Shown here piece after piece: positions 25,465 to 34,515 of a stretch of 64,000 nucleotides of DNA. The position numbers and the translations under genes were made by a program. The notes under the pieces are model-generated. The model was not told the DNA's origin. It saw only the letters and a list, made by a program, of their open reading frames with translations, and did no database searches. The DNA is from Arthrobacter subterraneus (GTDB lineage: Bacteria; Actinomycetota; Actinomycetes; Actinomycetales; Micrococcaceae). The stretch's first letter is position 1; the number at the start of each line of letters is the position of its first letter. Location: assembly GCF_900099735.1 (NCBI RefSeq), contig NZ_FNDT01000006.1, positions 124,001 through 188,000 of the forward strand, read 5' to 3'.

Positions 25465-27150
25465 GTGCAGAACTTCCCAGGAGTAGGCGTCAGCCCAGGC
25501 CGAGTGATCGGGGCTGTCCGCCAGATGCCCAAACCCGTCAGCGAACCGCCCGCCGGTGAACAGCTTCCCGAGGGCGTGAGCGCGGAGGATGCAACCGCTG
25601 AACTGAAACAGGCAGCGACGGCGGTCCATGACGAGCTCAGGGCGCGTTCCGAGCGCGCCACCGGAGACGGCAAGGCGGTCCTGGAAGCAACGGCGCTGAT
25701 GGCCAAGGACACCATGCTCCTGAAAGGCGCCGCGAAGCTGATCGCAAAGGGAACCTCCAACCAGCGGGCGGTCTGGGAGTCCGCCGCGTCCGTTTCCGAG
25801 ATGCTCCACAACCTCGGTGGCTATATGGCCGAGCGCGCCACCGACGTGCTGGACGTCCGCGCTCGCATCGTCGCCGAACTCCGCGGCCAGGCGGCGCCGG
25901 GCATTCCGGCATCCGACACCCCCTTTGTCCTCGTCGCCGAGGACCTCGCGCCCGCAGACACCGCAACGCTTGACCCCGAGACGGTCCTTGCCCTCGTCAC
26001 CTCGGGCGGTGGGCCTCAGTCCCACACCGCCATCATCGCGCGGTCGCTCGGCCTTCCCGCCGTGGTGGCCGCGACCGGCGTCGAGGATTTACCGGACGGC
26101 GCTGAGGTCTTCGTGGACGGCGCCGCCGGCACGGTGGTCGCCGAACCGGGTGACGCCGAGCGTGACGCCGCGGTCGCCTGGCGCGAAACGGCGTCCCTGC
26201 TGGCTGCCTTCGAAGGACAGGGCACGACGGCGGACGGCCACCTGGTGCCGCTCCTCGCCAATGTGGGCGGCGCGAAAGATGCGGCAGCGGCCGCTGAACT
26301 GGGAGCCGAGGGCGTCGGCCTTTTCCGGACCGAGTTCTGCTTCCTTGAACGGGACAGCGAGCCCACGGTCGACGAGCAGGCCGCCGCCTACCAGGGAGTC
26401 TTCGACGCCTTCCCCGGCAAGAAGGTGGTCCTCCGCACCCTCGACGCCGGAGCGGACAAGCCGCTCCCCTTCCTCACCGATGCGACCGAACCCAACCCGG
26501 CGCTCGGCGTGCGCGGCTACCGCACGGACCTGACCTCCCCGGGCGTTCTGCAGCGCCAACTTGAGGCGATTGCACGGGCCGCAGGGCAGTCCGAGGCGGA
26601 CGTCTGGGTGATGGCGCCGATGATCTCGACGGCGGACGAGGCCGCGACCTTCGCCTCCATGTGCGCCGAGGCCGGGCTGCAGACACCTGGGGTCATGGTG
26701 GAAGTGCCTTCCGCTGTGCTGACCGCGGATGCGATCCTGCGCGAGGTGTCCTTCGCCAGCCTGGGAACCAATGACCTCACCCAGTACGCCATGGCCGCCG
26801 ACCGCCAGCTCGGCCCGCTGGCTGCCCTCAACACCCCCTGGCAGCCGGCGGTACTGCGACTCGTCAAACTTTCCGTCGAAGGGGCAGCCGTGGAAGGCGC
26901 CGGCAAACCGGTGGGAGTCTGCGGCGAGGCGGCAGCGGACCCGGCCCTCGCCGTCGTACTGGTTGGCCTGGGCGTCAGCACGCTGTCCATGACGGCGCGC
27001 TCGCTCGCGGCGGTGGCCGCCGTCCTCAAGACCGTCACGCTGGAGCAGGCGCGGGAACTGGCGGAGCTGGCGCTGTCCGCCCGCACCGCCGAGGACGGCA
27101 GGAACGCCGTGCGTGAAAAGCTTCCGGTACTCGCCGAACTGGGGCTCTGA
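25465..27150 (+). CDS. ptsI: PTS Enzyme I (phosphoenolpyruvate-protein phosphotransferase)
   Basis: A 561-residue enzyme that takes phosphate from PEP and passes it to HPr. The swivelling domain has the phospho-His in GGGPQSHTAIIARSLGLPAV (about 187). The PEP barrel has GLFRTEFCFLER, TLDAGADKPLPF, SLGTNDLTQYAMAADR, and the catalytic Cys in VGVCGEAAADP (about 476). The start GTGCAGAACTTCCC is a GTG. No HPr gene is beside it. It is divergent from the tetR-mtlA-mtlD operon and presumably powers it. Confidence 0.96.
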   Translation: MQNFPGVGVSPGRVIGAVRQMPKPVSEPPAGEQLPEGVSAEDATAELKQAATAVHDELRARSERATGDGKAVLEATALMAKDTMLLKGAAKLIAKGTSNQRAVWESAASVSEMLHNLGGYMAERATDVLDVRARIVAELRGQAAPGIPASDTPFVLVAEDLAPADTATLDPETVLALVTSGGGPQSHTAIIARSLGLPAVVAATGVEDLPDGAEVFVDGAAGTVVAEPGDAERDAAVAWRETASLLAAFEGQGTTADGHLVPLLANVGGAKDAAAAAELGAEGVGLFRTEFCFLERDSEPTVDEQAAAYQGVFDAFPGKKVVLRTLDAGADKPLPFLTDATEPNPALGVRGYRTDLTSPGVLQRQLEAIARAAGQSEADVWVMAPMISTADEAATFASMCAEAGLQTPGVMVEVPSAVLTADAILREVSFASLGTNDLTQYAMAADRQLGPLAALNTPWQPAVLRLVKLSVEGAAVEGAGKPVGVCGEAAADPALAVVLVGLGVSTLSMTARSLAAVAAVLKTVTLEQARELAELALSARTAEDGRNAVREKLPVLAELGL

Positions 27151-27241
27151 CGGCCTGTATCCCCGGATGGACGGCTTGACGCCGGCCATCCCGGGCACGT
27201 AGGACTCAGGTACCAGCCAGCAGACAATCTGAGGAGACACC

Positions 27242-27460
27242 ATGAGCGAAAGCACGTCGGACGAGCCGCAGGAAATTCGGGAGAACCTGCCGGGCAAGCC
27301 GCCGGTGGAGCCAGATGTCCAGTCCGATCCCGCCAGTGACGCCAGCAACCAGGGCGACTGGTCCGGCGAGGGCGGGGCAACGCCGGCGGGCGCGGCCACG
27401 GACGCCGCGGATGACGACCGCCCGGTCAACGAAGAGGACGCGCAGCGCGGCGGGAGCTGA
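27242..27460 (+). CDS. Small acidic disordered protein, unknown function
   Basis: A 72-residue protein with no hydrophobic core, rich in Asp, Glu, Gly, Ala and Pro. It is probably intrinsically disordered. GAGGAG precedes ATG 27242. It begins 91 bases after ptsI and may be cotranscribed, but no family is recognised. Confidence 0.6.
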   Translation: MSESTSDEPQEIRENLPGKPPVEPDVQSDPASDASNQGDWSGEGGATPAGAATDAADDDRPVNEEDAQRGGS

Positions 27461-27486
27461 CAATACGCGCGGGAACCGGTTCTAGG

Positions 27487-28287
27487 ATGGGAGGTATGCC
27501 TGCCGCCCAAGAATCGGGACCCGCGCCGCTGCTGGTCCTCAACAAGATCGCGAGCATCCTCGATGCGTTCTCCCTCAGCAGGCCTGAACTCACGCTGGCG
27601 GATATCCGGAAGGCCACGGACCTCCCCACGTCAACGGTGCAGCGTCTGGTGGGCAATCTGGTGGCGCACGGTTTCCTCGACAAGACCCAGGACGGCTACC
27701 GCGTCGGCGTGAAGCTGTCCTACTGGGCGGCCCCCGCCACGCACGGCGTCGAAATCCTGGAGACGCTCAAACCGGTCATGCGGGAGTTGCGGGATTCGCT
27801 GGGTGAGACGGTGTGCTTCTACCAGTCGTCGCTGGACTACCGCGTGTGTGTGGCAATGGCCGAAACCCACCACATGCTCCGCCGGGCCATGCACGTCGGT
27901 GCCATCCTGCCGCTCCATGCCGGGTCCGCCGGGCGTGTGCTGCTCGCCTGGGACGAGCAGCTTGCCGCTCGGATTCTCGCCAGGGACCTCGATCCGCTGA
28001 CTGAGGAGACCATCACCGACCGCCAGCGGCTGCGCGAGGCAATCCGGCGCACCCGCACGGACGGCTACGCCATCACTATCGGCGAGCGCGAGTCCGGGTC
28101 CAGCGGTCTCTCCGCGCCCGTGTTCAACGCGCAGGCGGACGTGGTGGGCGCGCTGACCATCATGGGCCCGTCGCTGCGCATGCCCCCCGAACTGTGCGAG
28201 GCGTGGGTGGAAAACCTGCTGGAGGCCACCGAACGGATCACCCGGATGATCGGCGGCCGTGTGCCCGGCGGCAGCCCACTGCGCTGA
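27487..28287 (+). CDS. IclR-family transcriptional regulator
   Basis: A 266-residue regulator. The winged HTH (about 12-78) has LVLNKIASILDAFSLSRPELTLADI and TSTVQRLVGNLVAHGFL. The IclR effector domain (about 90-255) has ETVCFYQSSLDYRVCVAMAE, HAGSAGRVLLAW and SGSSGLSAPVF. Starts at 27487 and 27496 compete; GGGAGG ends only one base before 27496, so neither has ideal spacing. It is convergent with the HMG-CoA-lyase-like / CoA-transferase pair and is their likely regulator. Confidence 0.9.
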   Translation: MGGMPAAQESGPAPLLVLNKIASILDAFSLSRPELTLADIRKATDLPTSTVQRLVGNLVAHGFLDKTQDGYRVGVKLSYWAAPATHGVEILETLKPVMRELRDSLGETVCFYQSSLDYRVCVAMAETHHMLRRAMHVGAILPLHAGSAGRVLLAWDEQLAARILARDLDPLTEETITDRQRLREAIRRTRTDGYAITIGERESGSSGLSAPVFNAQADVVGALTIMGPSLRMPPELCEAWVENLLEATERITRMIGGRVPGGSPLR

Positions 28288-28299
28288 CCGGCGCCGGGG

Positions 28300-29217
28300 T
28301 CAGATCACCCAGTCGAACGCGCCGGCCTTCGAGCGCGCGCCCTGCGCAGCTTTGGACCGGTTGCTCTCACCCAGTTCCGCGATGATTCCCTCTCCCAGGG
28401 TGACCAGTTCAGCGAACGACGACGGCGTGAGCCACTGCGGCCGGGTTGCGAACAGGATGTCCTCACTTGCCGTGTTGCCCGAGGCGCCCGGTGCGAAGGG
28501 GCAGCCGCCCAGGCCGGCGAGGGCTCCGTCCACCATGTAGGCCCCGGCGTCAATGGCGGCCAGGGCGTTGGCGACGCCCATTCCCCAGGTGTCATGGCCG
28601 TGGAAGACTACTCCCCGTTCCGGGGTCAGCGCCGCCGTCCGGCTGATCAGGCTGGACACCTCGGCGGGGACTGCGTGGCCCAGGGTGTCGCAGATGACCA
28701 CGTCGCTGGTTCCCCGGCCGCGCTCGTCAGCCACGAGTTCGAGCACTTTGTCGGGGTCCACCGGCCCGTCGAACGGGCAGGTGAAGGAGGTGGCGAGGCA
28801 CAGCTGGAGGGAGGCGCCGGCGTCGTGCGCGTAGTCCATTGCTTCCGGCAATGCCGCCATGCTGGCTTCGGTGGTGCGCCCGATGTTGGCCTGATTGTGA
28901 GCGTCGGAGACGCTGAGGCAGTACTGCAGGTTGCGGGCGCCGGCGGCCGTGGCTTTTTGGACGTGCCGGGGGGTGGCGACCCAGATCCAGCACTTCGCCA
29001 ATTCCTCCTCGGTGAGGGCGCCGATGACCTCGAGGGTGTTCGCCATCGGAGGGACGAGGTCCGGCCGGGCCATGGACCCGATTTCCAGTGCCGGCACTCC
29101 GGCGTCGAGCAGGGACCGGATGATGGCGACCTTGCGGTCGGTGGCGAGGAGCCCTCCGGTCAATTGCAGCCCGTCCCGGAGCGTGACGTCGCGGAGGACA
29201 GCGGCGGTGCGGTTCAT
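28300..29217 (-). CDS. Hydroxymethylglutaryl-CoA lyase-like enzyme (HMGL/DRE-TIM)
   Basis: A 305-residue DRE-TIM metallolyase. The signature LRDVTLRDGLQL (about 8-19) holds the Arg-Asp pair. GVVFHGHDTWGMGVANALAA supplies His-x-His metal ligands. GGCPFAPGASGNTASEDIL contains the flexible-loop Cys of HMG-CoA lyases. It cleaves a branched hydroxyacyl-CoA to acetyl-CoA plus a keto acid or keto acyl product. Its ATG overlaps the CoA-transferase stop by four bases. Substrate may be HMG-CoA or a related acyl-CoA. Confidence 0.85.
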   Translation of the reverse strand: MNRTAAVLRDVTLRDGLQLTGGLLATDRKVAIIRSLLDAGVPALEIGSMARPDLVPPMANTLEVIGALTEEELAKCWIWVATPRHVQKATAAGARNLQYCLSVSDAHNQANIGRTTEASMAALPEAMDYAHDAGASLQLCLATSFTCPFDGPVDPDKVLELVADERGRGTSDVVICDTLGHAVPAEVSSLISRTAALTPERGVVFHGHDTWGMGVANALAAIDAGAYMVDGALAGLGGCPFAPGASGNTASEDILFATRPQWLTPSSFAELVTLGEGIIAELGESNRSKAAQGARSKAGAFDWVI

Positions 29218-30467
29218 CGGATCTCCTGTTCGAGGGCTGCGCCCATGTCTTCCAGAATGCGCTGGGTTTCTTCGGCGGAGCGGCCGAGCAGTTCCTGGAG
29301 GATGCCCGCCGTATCCTCGCCGAGGTCCGGGCCGAGGTTGCGGATGGGGAGCGATTCGCCGCCGATCACGGGAACGATTCCCGGGAACGCGACGTCGTCG
29401 AGCATGTCCTCTCCGGTGGAAACGCTGAAGCGCTGAATCATGTTCCGGGCCGCGTACTGCCCGTCCTCCACGATGTCAGCAGCCGTGTAGATGGGGCCGG
29501 CGGGCACTCCGGCCCCGTCCAGGATGGCGAGCGCCCCGGCAGCGGTGTGCCGCGCACTCCACTCGCCAATGGCTGCGTCGAGTTCCTCCCGGCGTTCCCA
29601 GCGTGCGGCGTTGGACTGCAGTGCGGGATCGTTGCCGAGATCCGGTCTGCCGATGGCCTCCATGTACCGCTTGAAGATGCCGTCGCCGTTGCCGGCCACC
29701 ACAATGCTGGCGCCGCCCTTGCAGACATAGGCGTTCGACGGCGCGATGCCCTCCATCCGCCCCCCGGTGCGCTGGCGTCTGATGCCGTAGGCGGTGTAAT
29801 CCGGCACCAGGGATTCCATGACGGAGAGCATTGCCTCGTTGAGGGCGACGTCAATGATGCGGTGCTCGAGCGGTATCGGCTTTCTGCCGCGCCGGGTCTC
29901 GCGTTCAAAGAGCGCCATCACTGAGCCGAACGCGGCGTAGATGCCGGCGATCGAATCCCCGATGGAGACGCCCACGCGGACCGGAGGCCGGTCCGGGTCA
30001 CCCACGAGTTCGCGGAAGCCGCCGAAGGCTTCGGCCACGGCGGCGAAGCCCGGGCGGGCAGAAAGCGGGCCGGTCTGCCCAAAGGCCGAGATACGGGTCA
30101 GGATGAGATCGGGGTTGACCTCATTGAGGCGCCCCGGGCCGATGCCCCACTTCTCCAGGGTGCCGGGGCGGAAATTTTCCAGGACGATGTCGGACTTGGC
30201 GGCCAGTTCGAGGACCAGGGCGCGGCCCTCCTCGCTGCGCAGATCCAGCACCATGGATTTCTTGTTCCGGTTGACCGTCCGGTACAGCATTGACGTGTTT
30301 CCGGCGTAGAGGCGCCAGTTGCGCAGTTCATCCCCGGTCCGCGGCCGCTCGATCTTGATCACCTCAGCCCCGAAGTCAGCAAGCATCCGGCCGGCGGTGG
30401 GGGCGGCAATGTAGTTGCCGAGTTCCAGCACCCGGACGCCCTTCAGCGGAGCGATCGTGTCTTCCAC
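29214..30467 (-). CDS. Family III CoA-transferase (CaiB/BaiF)
   Basis: A 417-residue CoA-transferase: PLKGVRVLELGNYIAAPTAGRMLADFGAEVIKIERPRTGDELR opens the domain. SDIVLENFRPGTLEKWGIG and LILTRISAFGQTGPLSARPGF are family segments. The catalytic Asp is expected in VSIGDSIAGIYA. GTG 30467 is preceded by AAAGGAA. It moves CoA between carboxylic acids. Paired with the lyase, it probably activates the acid that the lyase then cleaves. Confidence 0.92.
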   Translation of the reverse strand: MEDTIAPLKGVRVLELGNYIAAPTAGRMLADFGAEVIKIERPRTGDELRNWRLYAGNTSMLYRTVNRNKKSMVLDLRSEEGRALVLELAAKSDIVLENFRPGTLEKWGIGPGRLNEVNPDLILTRISAFGQTGPLSARPGFAAVAEAFGGFRELVGDPDRPPVRVGVSIGDSIAGIYAAFGSVMALFERETRRGRKPIPLEHRIIDVALNEAMLSVMESLVPDYTAYGIRRQRTGGRMEGIAPSNAYVCKGGASIVVAGNGDGIFKRYMEAIGRPDLGNDPALQSNAARWERREELDAAIGEWSARHTAAGALAILDGAGVPAGPIYTAADIVEDGQYAARNMIQRFSVSTGEDMLDDVAFPGIVPVIGGESLPIRNLGPDLGEDTAGILQELLGRSAEETQRILEDMGAALEQEIR

Positions 30468-30592
30468 GCGGTTCCTTTCACCGGGACGGCAGCGGCACTG
30501 CCATGCTCGATGAGTGATGCAGGCCACAGCTGATAACTACAATGTGAGCACAGGCCCACAATGTGAGTCAAGCTCGGCGTGAGAAAGCTCAA

Positions 30593-33217
30593 TTACCCCG
30601 TAACCCTCAGCACGCCCTGCGCACCCCGTTCCGCGTCGACCAGTGAGTGGTTGAGGAACATGTAGTTCCCGGCTTCGCCGAACTCGAGTTCCACGAATCC
30701 GCCCTGGGCTGCGGCAAGGTCCAGCGACTGGGCGCCTCCCGTTTCGGCGCCGCCGGGCGGCAGCAGGTAGGCGCCTTCCTTGTACGCGGTGTCGAACTGA
30801 CCGCCCACCACATGGAAATTGGTTCCTCGTGAAGGCCCGGCGGCCAGTACCCAGAGCCGGACCCGCTCGCCGGTTGCAGCCTCCAGCGGGCGGAACATGT
30901 ACTGGTTCGCATGCCCGTTCCACATCACGGCGTCAGGCTGTTCCGCAGCAATCCTGCCGACAGCCACCCTGCCGGCAGCCTCGTCAAGGTAGGCCTCGGA
31001 CTGGATGAGCAGATACTCACGGTGCACCGCGGGCAGGTCCGGTGGATCGATAATCACAGCGCCGAACATCCCGGAGGCGATATGAGCGGAAACCGGCGGC
31101 GTGGCGCAGTGGTAGAGCCAGATGCCGGAATGTTCCGCGCGAAACCGGTAGATCAGCGATTCTCCGGGAGGGATCGTCCGCATCACCTGATCGGGCGCCA
31201 CGGCACCGGCGTGAAAGTCGACTGAGTGGCCCATGGAAGCGTTGTTCACCAGGTTGATCTCGAACGTGTCCCCGACCTTCCCGCGCAGCGTGGGCCCGTT
31301 CACCTGGCCGTTGTACGTCCACGCTTCCTGCTTGACCCCGGGGGCAATCTCGCGTTGGGCCTGCTCAATGGTGAAGGTATACCGGTGGGTAGTCCCGGCA
31401 GCGGCCGGTTCCAGCGCAGCCTCCCGCGCCTTGAAGTCCGGCGCCGGCTTCCGTGACAGGTCGACCGGTTCGGCGACATCGTCAATCGCGCCTGCGTGGG
31501 CACCATGCCCGGAATCCGCTTCTTCGCCGGCAATCGCCCCCAGGGCGTTGATGCCGAAAACCATTCCCATGCTTCGGTGCCCGACGACGGTACACCAGCC
31601 CTCCATATCCTCGGAAACCACACCGACGTCGAGGATGGTCGATTCTCCGGGATGCAGCCGGACCGACTTCACCCCGCCCTGGAAACCGAGGTCGTGGACG
31701 GTCGTCGGATCGTCGTTGGTCAGTTCGATGACCAGCCTGTCTCCGGCGGGCACCACCACGGACGCCGGAAAGAACTGCATGTCGCGCGCAGAGACCTTTA
31801 CCGTCGTGGTCTGCCCGGTCGCTGTCACCGCCGTGCGCTCGCCCAGATTCAGTCCGACGGCGGCGGGGTCAACGACGATCCCCGCCCCGATTCCTGCCAG
31901 CACCACGGCAACACCCGCGGCTGCCCACGCCAGGTGCCGCTGCGGGGGCGGCGGCTGCTCAATGCGCACCCGAACGGGCGCCCCGGGCTCGCTGAGTGCC
32001 GCCTTTCGCCCGGCAACGGAAGCCCTCACTGCGCGGACCATCAGCGGAAGGAACGCGGCATAGGCGCACAGCACGAGGGCCGAGGTGATCACACGTACCC
32101 AGCTCGCCTCGCTCAGCAGGAAGACCAGCAGGCCGAGGTTGATGACCACGATGCGCAGCATGGCAAAACGGCTGAGTTCCGCCAGCGCACCGCGAACCGC
32201 CGCCGGACCGCCGCCCATCACCGTCGGCATGAGGAAGCTCATGGCACCCAGGAGCACCTGGGCCATAAAACCGGCAACAAAGGGAACGGTGAGCGCCTGC
32301 AGCCGGTCAGGCTCCAGGGGTCCGGTCACGATGATGACAAGGAGTGCGGCCAGTGAACCGGCCAGCCACAGCAGGGAGGCGGCAACCGAGAACGTCGAAT
32401 AGTCATCCGGGCGCTTCTGCCGTGCGCAACGGAACAGGTACAGCCCAATGAAGCCCACGCCGTCGAGATAGACGAGAACACCGAGCGCCCCGACAACCGG
32501 CCAGCCGCCCAGCGCGCCTGCAGCCGTGAGGGCAGTTCCGCCGAGCAGCGCGGCCAGGCCCCAGCGCCCTGCCCGCGCGAGCCCGTCAACCATGCGGGTG
32601 CGCAGCATGGTCGGCCACAGCGTGATCAGCGTGCCCATCACTGTGAGCCCCACGAAGCCCAATATATTGACTGCCTGGTGGGCCAGCAGGAATCGCCCAT
32701 GCGCCTGCCCGTCCAGCCCGTAGGCCAGAACGGCGCCGAAGGCTGCACCGACCGGCAGCAACAGCGCCGCAGCAATGTAGTAGCGGATCGTCGCGCCATA
32801 GCGGGACGGCAGCGCCCTGCGCATCTGCTGCATCAGGGAGACCGCATGCCAGGTGACCATCGCACCGACGACGACGGCACCCGCCAGTGTCAGCGCCCAG
32901 ACCCCGGCGAGCACTCCAGCGATCGTGACAACAATGCCGAGGTTCAGGAGACGGATACGCCCCACCTGGGTGCGCCTGGCCTCCTCGCCCAGCCGGTTCT
33001 TCAGGAGCGCCTCGGCGAAGTGCTGGCTCCAGATCAGGATGGAGTTGGTGACCATGCCCAGCACGAACATGTGGACAAGCAGCCAACGGGCCTCGGGCAC
33101 CCACCGGTGGACCATGGCCAGAACGATCAGCAGCACAAACCAGACCAGCACGGGCCTGCTGGCCTTGCGATGCCAGGAAGCCCGAGCCGTCGTCGGCCGC
33201 TGTGGTTTGGTGGCCAT
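30593..33217 (-). CDS. nirK: Membrane-cupredoxin-copper nitrite reductase fusion (NirK-type)
   Basis: An 874-residue three-part protein. Residues 20-400 have about 10-12 hydrophobic helices with membrane His at 49, 66, 124 and 180 (AHQAVNILGFVGLTVMGTLI). Residues 470-555 are a cupredoxin with blue-copper ligands His508, Cys542, His547 and Met550. Residues 605-874 are a two-domain NirK with all ligands: type-1 His664, Cys704, His712, Met717; type-2 His669, His703, His857; catalytic Asp667 and His802. It should reduce nitrite to NO outside the membrane, with electrons entering via the N-terminal part. It begins 21 bases after hmp. Confidence 0.88.
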   Translation of the reverse strand: MATKPQRPTTARASWHRKASRPVLVWFVLLIVLAMVHRWVPEARWLLVHMFVLGMVTNSILIWSQHFAEALLKNRLGEEARRTQVGRIRLLNLGIVVTIAGVLAGVWALTLAGAVVVGAMVTWHAVSLMQQMRRALPSRYGATIRYYIAAALLLPVGAAFGAVLAYGLDGQAHGRFLLAHQAVNILGFVGLTVMGTLITLWPTMLRTRMVDGLARAGRWGLAALLGGTALTAAGALGGWPVVGALGVLVYLDGVGFIGLYLFRCARQKRPDDYSTFSVAASLLWLAGSLAALLVIIVTGPLEPDRLQALTVPFVAGFMAQVLLGAMSFLMPTVMGGGPAAVRGALAELSRFAMLRIVVINLGLLVFLLSEASWVRVITSALVLCAYAAFLPLMVRAVRASVAGRKAALSEPGAPVRVRIEQPPPPQRHLAWAAAGVAVVLAGIGAGIVVDPAAVGLNLGERTAVTATGQTTTVKVSARDMQFFPASVVVPAGDRLVIELTNDDPTTVHDLGFQGGVKSVRLHPGESTILDVGVVSEDMEGWCTVVGHRSMGMVFGINALGAIAGEEADSGHGAHAGAIDDVAEPVDLSRKPAPDFKAREAALEPAAAGTTHRYTFTIEQAQREIAPGVKQEAWTYNGQVNGPTLRGKVGDTFEINLVNNASMGHSVDFHAGAVAPDQVMRTIPPGESLIYRFRAEHSGIWLYHCATPPVSAHIASGMFGAVIIDPPDLPAVHREYLLIQSEAYLDEAAGRVAVGRIAAEQPDAVMWNGHANQYMFRPLEAATGERVRLWVLAAGPSRGTNFHVVGGQFDTAYKEGAYLLPPGGAETGGAQSLDLAAAQGGFVELEFGEAGNYMFLNHSLVDAERGAQGVLRVTG

Positions 33218-33238
33218 GGTTACCGGTTGCCCTTTGGA

Positions 33239-34408
33239 CTAGTTTGCGGAGCCGATCCAGAGGTCCGGGCCGAACACCTCGTAGTGGATGCGTTCGGCCG
33301 GAACTCCGGCAGCGAGAGCTTCAGCGCGGATGTTCTTCATGAACGGAAGCGGGCCGCACAGGTAGACCGACGCGCCCTCCGGAAGATCGAGTCCCTTCAA
33401 TGACATGAACCCGGGGTGTGCGCCGCCAGTGGGATTCTCCAGCCAGAGTTTCAGCTCCGCGCCGGCGAGTGCTTCGATGTCGGCGTTCATCTGGTCCTTC
33501 AGCGCCCACTGCTCCATGTTCCGCTCCGCGTGAAGCACGAGGACTTCGCGGTCCGAGCGCTGTTCCACGAGGGAACGGAGGATGGATGCGGCGGGAGTGC
33601 AGCCGATACCCGCGGTTGCGAGCACCAGCGGGGTCTCGCCGTCAGCCAGGGTGACGTCACCGTAGGGGTTGGATACCTCGATGGTGTCCCCCACCGCGAT
33701 TGTGCTGTGCAGGACCGGTGATACTTCACCGTTGTCGTCGAGTTTGGTAGTGAAAACGCGACGGTGTGAGCTCGTCTCTGCCGAAAGGGTGTACTGGCGC
33801 ACCTGACGGATTCCATCAGATAACTGCACGCGTACACTCACAAACTGGCCGGGCTGGGCAATGGTTACCGGAGTATCGTCCGCCGGTTCCAGGGTGAACG
33901 TCATGGCTGCGGTTCCGGCCGGCTGCTTGTCGACGACGGCCCAGGGGCTCCATGGCCTGTCATTGGCCTGGGCGGCATACAGGCCCTTCTCGATCTTGAT
34001 CAGCGCGTGGGCCATCAGCCAGTAGACCTCACTCCAGGCGTCGGCGATCTCGCTGGTGATCACGTCACTGAGCTCATCCGCGATTGCCTCGAACAGGTAC
34101 TTGTAGACGACGTCGTACTGCTCAGGCGCGATCCCCAGGGAGGCGTGCTTGTGGGCAATCCGGGAGAGCATCACCTCGGGGTATGTGTCCGGGTTCTTCA
34201 CCAGATGGGCCGCGAATCCGGCAACGCTGCCGGCGAGCGCCTGCTGCTGCGATCCGTTCTTCTGGTTTGAGCGGCTGAACAGCCCGTCAAGCAGCTCGGG
34301 ATGGGCGGCGAAAAGACGGCCATAGAAGTTCTTCGCGATGCCCGGCATGCGTTCGCCCACGAGGGGAAGGGTGGCCTCGACAATGGGAAGGGACTGGTCC
34401 GAAAGCAT
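33239..34408 (-). CDS. hmp: Flavohaemoglobin nitric oxide dioxygenase
   Basis: A 389-residue protein: globin about 1-140 (proximal His in SRIAHKHASLGI, Tyr in the B helix NFYGRLF), FAD-binding barrel about 150-255 (RQYTLSAE), and NAD(P)-binding domain to the end (LVLATAGIGCTPAASILRSL). It oxidises NO to nitrate with O2 and NADH, and slowly reduces NO without oxygen. It follows nsrR and precedes nirK on the same strand. Two perfect palindromes lie directly upstream. Confidence 0.96.
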   Translation of the reverse strand: MLSDQSLPIVEATLPLVGERMPGIAKNFYGRLFAAHPELLDGLFSRSNQKNGSQQQALAGSVAGFAAHLVKNPDTYPEVMLSRIAHKHASLGIAPEQYDVVYKYLFEAIADELSDVITSEIADAWSEVYWLMAHALIKIEKGLYAAQANDRPWSPWAVVDKQPAGTAAMTFTLEPADDTPVTIAQPGQFVSVRVQLSDGIRQVRQYTLSAETSSHRRVFTTKLDDNGEVSPVLHSTIAVGDTIEVSNPYGDVTLADGETPLVLATAGIGCTPAASILRSLVEQRSDREVLVLHAERNMEQWALKDQMNADIEALAGAELKLWLENPTGGAHPGFMSLKGLDLPEGASVYLCGPLPFMKNIRAEALAAGVPAERIHYEVFGPDLWIGSAN

Positions 34409-34441
34409 CGTTTCTCCTGCGTTGGAAGGGACTTATAAGAG

Positions 34442-34468
34442 AAAACTAGCATTGAAAATGCTAGTTTT
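34442..34468. promoter_or_regulatory. Candidate NsrR operator 1 (perfect palindrome)
   Basis: AAAACTAGCATT (34442-34453) and AATGCTAGTTTT (34457-34468) are perfect 12-base arms with a 3-base spacer. The inner GCATTgaaAATGC resembles known NsrR sites (TGCATTT/AAATGCA type). It lies 34-60 bases upstream of the hmp ATG. Confidence 0.7.
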
Positions 34469-34473
34469 TGGAC

Positions 34474-34498
34474 ACTTTTCTACAGTGTGTAGAAAAGT
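34474..34498. promoter_or_regulatory. Candidate operator 2 upstream of hmp (perfect palindrome)
   Basis: ACTTTTCTACA (34474-34484) and TGTAGAAAAGT (34488-34498) are perfect 11-base arms with spacer GTG. Its centre is 31 bases from operator 1, near three helical turns. The sequence differs from operator 1, so a second regulator may bind. Confidence 0.6.
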
Positions 34499-34515
34499 TA
34501 CTTGAATTGGCGCGG

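Noticed and set aside
26089-27510. 473-codon frame antisense to ptsI
   Set aside because: A shadow of ptsI and the small acidic gene, with no start signal.
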